Shown piece by piece: positions 1-5,068 of a stretch of 5,068 nucleotides of DNA. The stretch comes from an uncultured Bacteroidota bacterium (GTDB lineage: Bacteria > Bacteroidota > Bacteroidia > B-17B0 > Aurantibacillaceae). The stretch spans positions 1 through 5,068 of the forward strand of contig CAIXZI010000255.1 in NCBI GenBank assembly GCA_903923915.1. Reading direction: 5' to 3'. The position numbers and the translations under genes were made by a program. Under the pieces are notes generated by a model. That model saw nothing but the letters and a program-made list of their open reading frames with translations. It had not been told where the DNA came from and made no database searches. The first letter of the stretch is position 1; each line of letters opens with the position of its first letter.

Positions 1-2
1 CC

Positions 3-1010
3 GCTGTTGGTTATTCACTTGTAACAAAGCTGGCTGTAGTAGTTGCTGCCAATGCGGGTTTTTATACTGATAATAAAGGCAGTGCTAAATTATCATCCGT
101 TAATACAAGCATTAGTTACACGCAAAACAACCAAATTATTTTTCCTGTTTTATCTAATATATGGACCAAGGGAAATAATTATAATTTACTGGGCGATTGG
201 CGTTACTACAAGTATCCGGAATACACCTACGGTTTAGGCGGGCATACATCTTTGCAAAATTCATATCAGGTAAATTATTCTTGCATTATTATTCACGAAG
301 CGGTATTAAAACATGTATATAATTCAAGTGTGTACGCTGGTTTTGCTTACAATTTAAATTACCATTGGAATATAAATGAAACAGGCTATCCAAGCGGCAC
401 AGTAACCGATTTTCAAAAATACGGCTTAGGAACAAAATCTGTATCCTCGGGTATTTCATTAAACGCCTTGTATGACGATAGAAAAAACTCTATTAATTCT
501 TCTAAGGCATTTTATAGCAGCATAGCATATGGCCCTAATCTTACTGTTTTAGGAAGCGATAGAAATTATCAGTCCTTAATAGTAGATGTTAGAAAATATT
601 TTAAACCATCAGTTAAATCTGATAATATATTGGCATTTTGGAGTTATAACTGGTTTACTTTTAATGGCAATGCACCTTATTTGGATTTACCTAGCACCGC
701 CTGGGATCCATACTCTAACCTGGGTAGAGGTTATATACAAAGCAGATTAAGAGGTAAAAATTTAATGTACTTAGAGGCCGAATATCGCTTTGGCATAATG
801 CGTAATGGTTTATTAGGCGGTGTGGTATTTACTAATGCACAAATCGTAACAGATTGGCCAAGTAATAAATTTCAGGTTATTTATCCGGCAGTGGGCGCGG
901 GCATTCGTATAAAAATAAACAAACACTCGGGTACAAATTTGGCTATTGATTATGCCATTGGTATAAACAAGTCGCAAGGCATCTTTATTAATTTAGGAGA
1001 AGTGTTTTAA
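3..1010 (+). CDS. BamA/TamA-family (Omp85, surface antigen D15) outer-membrane beta-barrel, C-terminal part; 5' end outside window
   Basis: The frame is open from the first complete codon (base 3) to a TAA at 1008-1010, giving 335 residues without a start. The gene therefore begins upstream; the TTG at 252 is internal, because homologous-looking barrel sequence continues before it. What is seen: alternating polar/hydrophobic strands rich in Tyr, Asn and Gly; a YDDR strand motif (residues 157-160 of the fragment) like the Y-D-x-R element of D15 barrels; a GRGY motif (241-244, bases 723-734) in the place of the conserved VRGF/Y of the Omp85 lumen loop; an LEAEYRFG strand; and a final strand ending GEVF, with the C-terminal aromatic residue typical of barrel proteins recognised by BamA. 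By family, it should sit in the outer membrane and insert or translocate proteins or act as a pore. Many Bacteroidota copies are about 400 residues and lack POTRA domains, but the missing N terminus leaves this open. It is probably not the essential BamA itself. Fold is fairly certain; role is not. Confidence 0.88.
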   Translation, partial: AVGYSLVTKLAVVVAANAGFYTDNKGSAKLSSVNTSISYTQNNQIIFPVLSNIWTKGNNYNLLGDWRYYKYPEYTYGLGGHTSLQNSYQVNYSCIIIHEAVLKHVYNSSVYAGFAYNLNYHWNINETGYPSGTVTDFQKYGLGTKSVSSGISLNALYDDRKNSINSSKAFYSSIAYGPNLTVLGSDRNYQSLIVDVRKYFKPSVKSDNILAFWSYNWFTFNGNAPYLDLPSTAWDPYSNLGRGYIQSRLRGKNLMYLEAEYRFGIMRNGLLGGVVFTNAQIVTDWPSNKFQVIYPAVGAGIRIKINKHSGTNLAIDYAIGINKSQGIFINLGEVF

Positions 1011-1056
1011 CCAAAACACAATAATACCTTTTGGGCTATACTAAAGTGGTTCTTAC

Positions 1057-1066
1057 CGAATATTCG
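1057..1066. other. 10-base perfect palindrome in the barrel/exported-protein intergenic gap
   Basis: CGAATATTCG is a perfect inverted repeat in the 90-base gap between the barrel gene and the exported-protein gene, about 35 bases before the next ATG. It could be an operator half-pair or chance. A GGGCT at 1033-1037 and an AGCCC at 1072-1076 could also pair around it, but the loop is 34 bases, the two symmetries do not share a centre, and no T-run follows. It is therefore not called a terminator. No convincing Bacteroidota promoter (TTG, about 20 bases, TAnnTTTG) was found in this gap. Confidence 0.2.
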
Positions 1067-1100
1067 CGCAAAGCCCTTGTCATCAAACTAAATTTGGAAT

Positions 1101-2195
1101 ATGAAATACATCCATAAAATTTGCGTACTATTTTTTATACTGATAAGTATAAGCACAGTCGGGTACTCACAAACACCTGATTCTTTAGGATTGCCAGGCG
1201 ATAATTTAAATTTGTATGGAGTTCTTTCTCTTTTTAAAGAATCAAATAATGTAGATGAGTTTGAGAAAAAATTAAACACACCTGATAATAAAGTAAACAA
1301 CCTTGATTTGAACCATGATGGCCAAATAGATTACATACGTGTAATTGATTACGGTAAAAACGGTTTACACTCTTTGGTGTTGCAAGATCCTATAACAGCA
1401 GCCGAATCGCAAGATTTAGCGGTTGTTGAAGTAGAACAACAAGGCAACAACAATGCACACGTACAAATTGTGGGCGATGAAGATTTGTATGGAAAAAATT
1501 ATATTATTGAACCGCAAGACCAACAACAAAAACCTACCGATAATGATACGTATAACCAAAGCCAACCGGTAATTGTAAATGTATGGGTTTGGCCAAGCGT
1601 ACAATTTATGTATGGCTCATCATACTCGTATTGGTCTTCGCCTTGGTATTGGGGTTATTATCCGCCATGGTGGAATCCTTGGTATCCAATGGGCTATCAT
1701 GCTTATTGGTATGGCATGTATGGCTACAGAGCTTATCATCGCAGAGTTTACGAAAATCGTATCATAGCTGCACAAACTATTTATTATGGTCACAGACAAG
1801 CATCAACGGTAGTACATAATAACATAACCAATCATGTATATCATGGTTCGCGTGTTTCAAAAACAGAAGTTATACAGCAAAACAATGTTAAACCAATATT
1901 AGGTCCAAGAAAAAATGTGTCTGGCAAATCAAATTCATTTAACGCAAATCAACCTAAACAACAAGCTGCACTCAGGCAACAGCAATTTACTCCTAAGCAA
2001 CAAACACAAACTATACCTAAAGAACCAAGGCAACAACAAATACAACAACCACCAAGGCAACAACAAGTAATGCCCAAACAACAACCGATGGAACCTCGGC
2101 AGCAGCCACAAGCTATGCCGAGGCAACAATCGCCTCATACTAATATGGGGGGTGGCATGCACACAGGCGGCGGCGGAGGTGGAAGAAGAAAGTAA
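1101..2195 (+). CDS. Exported protein of unknown function with EF-hand-like loop, Trp/Tyr-rich centre and Gln/Pro-rich tail
   Basis: 364 residues. The start at 1101 is supported by an immediate signal peptide: MKYIHK, a hydrophobic core (about 8-20) and a likely cleavage near GYSQ (21-24), so the protein is probably periplasmic or exported. Residues about 30-138 look globular. They include D69-L-N71-H-D73-G-Q75-I-D77, an EF-hand/dockerin-like calcium loop, but position 12 is Arg instead of Glu/Asp, so calcium binding is uncertain. This part (LDLNHDGQIDYIRV, then VQIVGDEDLYG) resembles uncharacterised Bacteroidota proteins. Residues 162-217 hold 9 Trp and about 16 Tyr with Pro, Gly and His. 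Residues 285-343 contain seven P[K/R]QQ units, and the end is Gly-rich followed by RRK. The protein has no recognisable enzyme motif. The aromatic and Gln-rich parts suggest a surface, matrix or binding role, but this is inference. Spacing to its neighbours (90 and 65 bases) makes co-transcription possible but not evident. Confidence 0.85.
   Translation: MKYIHKICVLFFILISISTVGYSQTPDSLGLPGDNLNLYGVLSLFKESNNVDEFEKKLNTPDNKVNNLDLNHDGQIDYIRVIDYGKNGLHSLVLQDPITAAESQDLAVVEVEQQGNNNAHVQIVGDEDLYGKNYIIEPQDQQQKPTDNDTYNQSQPVIVNVWVWPSVQFMYGSSYSYWSSPWYWGYYPPWWNPWYPMGYHAYWYGMYGYRAYHRRVYENRIIAAQTIYYGHRQASTVVHNNITNHVYHGSRVSKTEVIQQNNVKPILGPRKNVSGKSNSFNANQPKQQAALRQQQFTPKQQTQTIPKEPRQQQIQQPPRQQQVMPKQQPMEPRQQPQAMPRQQSPHTNMGGGMHTGGGGGGRRK
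1953..2129 (+). repeat. In-frame degenerate repeat encoding seven P[K/R]QQ units
   Basis: Within the exported-protein gene, the unit P-K/R-Q-Q occurs at residues 285, 298, 309, 318, 325, 332 and 340, with spacing shrinking from 13 to 7-8 residues. At DNA level the 15-mer CCAAGGCAACAACAA is present exactly at 2025-2039 and 2052-2066, 27 bases (nine codons) apart. Other copies differ at synonymous positions (CAG for CAA, CGG for AGG). The tract could change length by slippage or unequal recombination without a frameshift. The protein segment is expected to be disordered and positively charged. Confidence 0.8.
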
Positions 2196-2230
2196 TTCTT
2201 TTAGTAAAGTCAATCTAAATAAAAATCAAC

Positions 2231-2242
2231 TTATAATTATAA
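2231..2242. promoter_or_regulatory. AT palindrome upstream of dps, possible metal/peroxide-regulator operator
   Basis: TTATAATTATAA is a perfect 12-base palindrome 18 bases before the dps start codon. It begins like the Bacillus PerR box (TTATAATnATTATAA), which controls the dps homologue mrgA there; over 15 positions the downstream half matches 5 of 7. A PerR or Fur-type regulator is possible, but such AT palindromes arise often by chance in AT-rich DNA, and Bacteroidota dps genes studied so far are mainly known as OxyR targets. It also lies very close to the start codon, so it would act by blocking RNA polymerase or initiation. Confidence 0.25.
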
Positions 2243-2260
2243 TCAAATAAACCCATCAAC

Positions 2261-2734
2261 ATGAAACCAAACATTGGTATTAGCGAAAAAGATTTAAAAA
2301 ACACAGCAACAATTTTATCAGTTGTTTTAGCAAATGAAATGACATTATATGTAAAAACACGAAAGGCTCACTGGAATGTTACCGGAGAAAGTTTTATGGA
2401 GTTACACAAATTGTTTGAGGGGCAATATAAAGAACTGGAAGAAGCTATTGACCAAGTAGCTGAACGCATTGGAAAATTAGGACATAAAACACCGGGCACT
2501 ATGGTAGAGTTTTCAAAATTGGCAACCATTAAAGAACATCCTGGAAAACACGAATCATCGAAAGAGATGTTGAAGGATTTATTAAAAGACCATGAAACTC
2601 TTATTGTAGAGTTACGCAAAAGCATTGATGATTGTGTTAATAAACATAAAGATGTTGGTACAGCCGATTTTTTTACAGGCTTAATGGAACACCATGAAAC
2701 AACAGCTTGGATACTTAGAAGATATTTGAATTAA
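2261..2734 (+). CDS. dps: Dps-family ferritin-like DNA-protection / mini-ferritin protein
   Basis: 157 residues, the usual Dps length. By family, it forms a hollow cytoplasmic dodecamer that oxidises Fe(II), preferring hydrogen peroxide as oxidant, stores the iron, and often binds and compacts DNA during stress. Seen in the sequence: the Dps signature around residues 33-49 (TRKAHWNVTG...LH) and the second helix DQVAERIGKLG (64-74). The ferroxidase ligands H37, H49, D64 and E68 keep exactly the spacing of the inter-subunit site in Listeria Dps (H31, H43, D58, E62). The N-terminal arm is short with few lysines (K2, K10, K13), so DNA binding by a long basic tail is not obvious. C125 is the single cysteine. 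The ATG at 2261 gives a normal N terminus, and no Shine-Dalgarno is visible, as in the other genes here. mlaE follows after 16 bases, suggesting a shared transcript. No terminator is seen between them. Confidence 0.95.
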   Translation: MKPNIGISEKDLKNTATILSVVLANEMTLYVKTRKAHWNVTGESFMELHKLFEGQYKELEEAIDQVAERIGKLGHKTPGTMVEFSKLATIKEHPGKHESSKEMLKDLLKDHETLIVELRKSIDDCVNKHKDVGTADFFTGLMEHHETTAWILRRYLN

Positions 2735-2750
2735 TTTTTTATAAAAAAAT
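2735..2750 (+). promoter_or_regulatory. A/T-only dps-mlaE spacer and A-rich translation leader
   Basis: The whole spacer is A and T: six T, AT, then seven A and a T directly before the mlaE ATG. Bases 2735-2748 form a perfect 14-base palindrome. There is no Shine-Dalgarno sequence. An unstructured A-rich leader is the usual initiation signal in Bacteroidota, which fits. The T-run has no GC stem before it, so this is not an intrinsic terminator and read-through from dps into mlaE is expected. Confidence 0.4.
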
Positions 2751-3578
2751 ATGCCAATTAATTTAAAAATAGAAAACAAGGTAGTGGTAGAAAAGATAGC
2801 CAAGCTTGCAGAGCACTCGCATATAAAGGCGCTAAAAGGCTTTTTTATAGAAATGGCCGAGCTAAGTATTTTTACGCTGCGTTTTTTTAAAGAAGCCCTT
2901 AAACCTCGTTACGAGTTTAAAGAGTTAATTAAGCAGGCGTATTTAATAGGTTATAAATCATTTCCTTTAGTGGCCATAACCGGATTAATTATGGGCTTGG
3001 TGCTAACTATACAATCTCGTCCAACGTTGGCAGAATTTGGAGCAGAATCGTGGTTACCCGCTATGGTAGCGGTTTCTATTGTTAGAGAAATTGGCCCGGT
3101 TATTACGGCATTAATATTTGCAGGCAAAGTAGGTTCGGGCATTGGTGCAGAATTAGCTTCGATGAAAGTAACCGAACAAATTGATGCCATGGAAGTATCT
3201 GGTATAAACCCCTTTAAATATTTAGTAGTTACACGCATAGCAGCTGCCACGTTTATGTTGCCAGTTTTGGTTATTGCTGCAGATGCTATTTCTATGTATG
3301 GGGCCTACATAGGTGTAAATTTAAAAGGCGATGTTAGTTTTCATTTGTTTTTTTTAGAAGTGTTTGCTAAACTTTCTTTTTCTGATGTTTTTCCGGCACT
3401 TATTAAAACCGTATTTTTTGGTTTAGCCATTGGCTTAATTGGTTGTTATAAGGGATATAATGCCGATAAAGGAACTGAAGGCGTTGGCAAAGCAGCTAAT
3501 GCGGCAGTTGTGTATGCATCATTAATGGTATTTGTAATTGATATGATTGCGGTGCAAGTAACCAGCTTATTTAGTTAA
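2751..3578 (+). CDS. mlaE: MlaE-type permease of an MCE phospholipid ABC transporter
   Basis: 275 residues, close to the E. coli MlaE length (260). It is the inner-membrane subunit of the MlaFEDB-type complex that passes phospholipids between the membrane and the MCE ring in the periplasm. Seen: an N-terminal amphipathic region (about 25-60), then hydrophobic segments near 70-88, 103-124, 158-185, 215-233 and 250-271. The family hallmark runs from REIGPVITALIFAGKVGSG (112-130) through GAELASMKVTEQIDAM (132-147), whose EQIDA cytoplasmic coupling helix contacts the ATPase. The loop with G235-Y-N-A-D-K-G-T-E-G (235-244) is also typical. The ATG at 2751 is chosen because it follows the dps stop closely and gives a normal-length N terminus. 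The gene lies 8 bases before mlaF, so the two are surely co-transcribed. Direction of lipid flow cannot be read from sequence. Confidence 0.95.
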   Translation: MPINLKIENKVVVEKIAKLAEHSHIKALKGFFIEMAELSIFTLRFFKEALKPRYEFKELIKQAYLIGYKSFPLVAITGLIMGLVLTIQSRPTLAEFGAESWLPAMVAVSIVREIGPVITALIFAGKVGSGIGAELASMKVTEQIDAMEVSGINPFKYLVVTRIAAATFMLPVLVIAADAISMYGAYIGVNLKGDVSFHLFFLEVFAKLSFSDVFPALIKTVFFGLAIGLIGCYKGYNADKGTEGVGKAANAAVVYASLMVFVIDMIAVQVTSLFS

Positions 3579-3586
3579 TATAAAAA

Positions 3587-4312
3587 ATGGAGACAGTTGT
3601 AGAAATAGAACATTTAAAAAAATCGTTTGGCAATAACCATGTGCTTAACGATATCAATTTAAAAATTGAACGAGGAGAGAATATGGTTGTGTTTGGCAAA
3701 TCGGGTAGCGGTAAATCGGTACTAATAAAATGTTTGGTTGGTTTACTTGAACCCGATGAAGGTAAAGTAGTTATACTGGGTAACGAAATTGCTAAACTGC
3801 CCACAGAAGAACTAAATGTATTGCGAAAAAAAATCGGATTTTTATTTCAAAGCGCCGCTTTATATGATTCTATGACAGTGCGAGAAAACCTCGAATTTCC
3901 GTTACGTGATTTAAAGAAAAAACCGCAAGCCGAAATTGATGCGCTGGTTTTAGAAACGCTAACAAGTGTAGGTTTGGAAGATGCCATGGATAAAATGCCT
4001 TCCGAACTTTCGGGAGGAATGAGAAAACGCGTAGGGCTTGCCCGCACTTTAATACTAAAACCCGAAATTATATTGTATGACGAACCCACTACGGGCTTAG
4101 ACCCAATTACATCCAAAGAAATTAGTCAGCTTATTTTAGATGTGCAAAAAAAATATAATGCAGCCTCTATTATTATTACGCACGATGTAGAGTGCGCGCG
4201 CATTACCGCAAACCGCATGGTGGTTATAAAAGAGGGCCAGTGCATTGCCCAAGGAACTTTTAACGAATTATCAGCATCAACAGACAAATGGGTAAGCTCA
4301 TTTTTTAAATAA
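3587..4312 (+). CDS. mlaF: MlaF-type ATPase of the MCE phospholipid ABC transporter
   Basis: 241 residues with a complete ABC nucleotide-binding domain: Walker A GKSGSGKS (37-44), Q-loop Q88 in GFLFQSAALYDSMTV, signature LSGGM (141-145) followed by RKRVGLAR, Walker B IILYDEP (161-167; D165 and catalytic E166), D-loop GLDP (170-173) and switch H199 in IITHD. The FQSAALYDSMTVRENLEFPL stretch and the LSGGMRKRVGLAR form are characteristic of the Mla/MCE ATPase group. It sits on the cytoplasmic face of MlaE and powers lipid movement by ATP hydrolysis. E. coli MlaF is longer (269), its extra C-terminal residues reaching across the dimer and helping bind MlaB. This protein ends about where the core domain ends (WVSSFFK), and no MlaB/STAS gene is in the window. 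The start at 3587 is 8 bases after the mlaE stop, and the same ten bases (TAATATAAAA) straddle the mlaE and mlaF stops. Confidence 0.96.
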   Translation: METVVEIEHLKKSFGNNHVLNDINLKIERGENMVVFGKSGSGKSVLIKCLVGLLEPDEGKVVILGNEIAKLPTEELNVLRKKIGFLFQSAALYDSMTVRENLEFPLRDLKKKPQAEIDALVLETLTSVGLEDAMDKMPSELSGGMRKRVGLARTLILKPEIILYDEPTTGLDPITSKEISQLILDVQKKYNAASIIITHDVECARITANRMVVIKEGQCIAQGTFNELSASTDKWVSSFFK

Positions 4313-4327
4313 TATAAAACACATCGT

Positions 4328-5068
4328 ATGAAAACATCAACAAATAATAAAGTTAAGTTAGGCATTTTTGTAACAGCAAGTATGGTTTTGCTTATTGCAG
4401 GCATTTATTTTATAGGACAAAGGCAACAACTATTTAATAACACCTTTACTGTAAGCGGCATTTTTAAAGATATAAACGGACTTGAAGTTGGCAACAACGT
4501 ACGCTTTGCCGGCATAAATGTGGGGGTGGTAGAAAACATACAGCAGGTAACAGATACAACCGTAAAAGTAGATATGGTAATAAGAGACGAAACCAAAAAA
4601 TTTATGAAAAAAAACGCCAAAGCAATCATTGGGTCTGATGGATTGATGGGCAACCAAATTGTAACCATTTTATCAGGGCCTACCATAGCCGGACAAAAAA
4701 CAGTAAACAACAACGATATTATTGCAACCGCTAAAACCCTTAGTGTAGATGAAATTTTAACCAAAATAAAAGTAACAGCCGATAATGCCGCTAACATAAC
4801 CGGCGATTTAGCTGTTGTAATGAATAGCATACGCGCCGGCAAGGGCACTATTGGTAAATTATTAATGGATAGCGCTATGGCGGGCAATGTAAACGAAGCC
4901 ATGGTAAATATTAAACAGGGTGCGGGCGGCTTTAAACAAAACATGAATGCCGCCAGCCATAATTTTTTATTGCGAGGCTATTTTAAGAAAAAAGAAAATG
5001 CTGCTAAAGATAAGGCAGATGACAAAGATAAAGCTGTAGAAAAAGAAAAGAAAGCAGCTGATAAAGAA
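4328..5068 (+). CDS. mlaD: MlaD-type MCE-domain lipid-binding protein, C terminus outside window
   Basis: ATG at 4328, 15 bases after the mlaF stop; the frame stays open to the last base (247 codons, no stop). Seen: a short basic N terminus, one membrane segment (about 11-30), then an MCE domain (about 38-117) with the FTVSGIFKDINGLEVGNNVR start, FAGINVGVVENI (60-71) and the GLMGNQIVTI pore-loop region (105-114) corresponding to GLLGEQYI of E. coli MlaD. After it come a likely helical stretch (138-215) with a GKGTIGKLL motif (171-179) and FLLRGYFKKKE (213-223), both common in Bacteroidota MCE proteins, and a Lys/Ala/Asp/Glu tail from about 220 on. By family, six copies form a ring on MlaE, anchored in the inner membrane, that carries phospholipid through a central pore. 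E. coli MlaD is 183 residues, so this one is at least 64 longer. The function of the charged tail is unknown. Confidence 0.93.
   Translation, partial: MKTSTNNKVKLGIFVTASMVLLIAGIYFIGQRQQLFNNTFTVSGIFKDINGLEVGNNVRFAGINVGVVENIQQVTDTTVKVDMVIRDETKKFMKKNAKAIIGSDGLMGNQIVTILSGPTIAGQKTVNNNDIIATAKTLSVDEILTKIKVTADNAANITGDLAVVMNSIRAGKGTIGKLLMDSAMAGNVNEAMVNIKQGAGGFKQNMNAASHNFLLRGYFKKKENAAKDKADDKDKAVEKEKKAADKE

Larger units (their letters stand above)
2751..5068 (+). other. mlaE-mlaF-mlaD transport operon (3' end beyond window)
   Basis: Permease, ATPase and MCE subunit follow one another on the same strand with gaps of 8 and 15 bases, no stem-loop plus T-run between them, and near-identical A-rich leaders. 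This is the core of an MCE lipid transporter. dps, 16 bases upstream, is probably on the same transcript. Genes for the periplasmic carrier MlaC, the outer-membrane lipoprotein MlaA and the STAS protein MlaB are not in the window; they may follow mlaD, lie elsewhere, or be absent. Confidence 0.8.

Noticed and set aside
43..237. 64-residue plus-strand open frame at the left edge
   Set aside because: It overlaps, in another frame, the barrel reading frame that is open from base 3 and has continuous beta-barrel character through this stretch.
252..254. TTG as start of the barrel gene
   Set aside because: The same frame is open upstream to the window edge with fitting barrel sequence (for example the GDWRYYKYPEYTYGLGG stretch), so the true start is outside the window.
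1033..1076. GGGCT...AGCCC as a terminator stem after the barrel gene
   Set aside because: A five-base stem with a 34-base loop and no following T-run is not a credible intrinsic terminator.
1089..1096. TAAATTTG, an exact match to the Bacteroidota -7 element TAnnTTTG
   Set aside because: It ends only four bases before the ATG at 1101, and no TTG lies about 20 bases upstream, so it cannot serve that gene as a normal promoter.
1025..1117. Short open frames across the 1011-1100 gap on both strands
   Set aside because: The plus-strand frames lack a good start and run into the next gene; the minus-strand one codes for about 15 residues. None shows a recognisable feature.
1935..2213. 92-residue minus-strand open frame opposite the Gln-rich tail
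   Set aside because: It is Leu-rich only because it is antisense to CAA/CAG codons; the sense frame has a signal peptide and continuous domain structure.
4405..4944. 179-residue open frame on the minus strand
   Set aside because: It lies wholly antisense to mlaD, whose MCE domain and motifs are clear. The length reflects the codon bias of the sense gene.

Overview
The window is AT-rich, and every gene that can be supported reads left to right. It looks like a chromosomal segment of a member of the Bacteroidota. The evidence is a POTRA-less-looking BamA/TamA-type outer-membrane barrel of the kind common in that phylum, an MlaE-MlaF-MlaD gene order with a long charged MlaD tail, and start codons preceded by A-rich leaders without a Shine-Dalgarno sequence. 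The order or genus cannot be fixed from the sequence alone. No RNA gene, CRISPR array, insertion sequence or phage gene was seen.

Layout. Bases 3-1010 hold the C-terminal 335 residues of an outer-membrane beta-barrel of the Omp85 superfamily, whose start lies outside the window. A 90-base gap with a small palindrome follows. Bases 1101-2195 encode an exported protein of unknown function with three parts: an N-terminal globular domain with an EF-hand-like loop, a Trp/Tyr-rich centre, and a Gln/Pro-rich tail built from seven P[K/R]QQ units. After a 65-base gap with a 12-base AT palindrome come dps (2261-2734, ferritin-like DNA-protection protein), mlaE (2751-3578, lipid-transport permease), mlaF (3587-4312, its ATPase) and mlaD (4328 to the window end, MCE lipid-binding subunit, incomplete at the C terminus). 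The last four genes are separated by only 16, 8 and 15 bases and are probably one transcript.

How they work together. MlaE, MlaF and MlaD should form an inner-membrane MCE transporter that moves phospholipid between the inner and outer membranes. The barrel at the left edge is also an envelope component, so the region has an envelope theme. Dps, a cytoplasmic iron-oxidising and DNA-binding protein, is the odd member, and its tight placement in front of the lipid transporter is the main context oddity. No clearly new system was found. The most unusual item is the Trp/Tyr- and Gln-rich exported protein.
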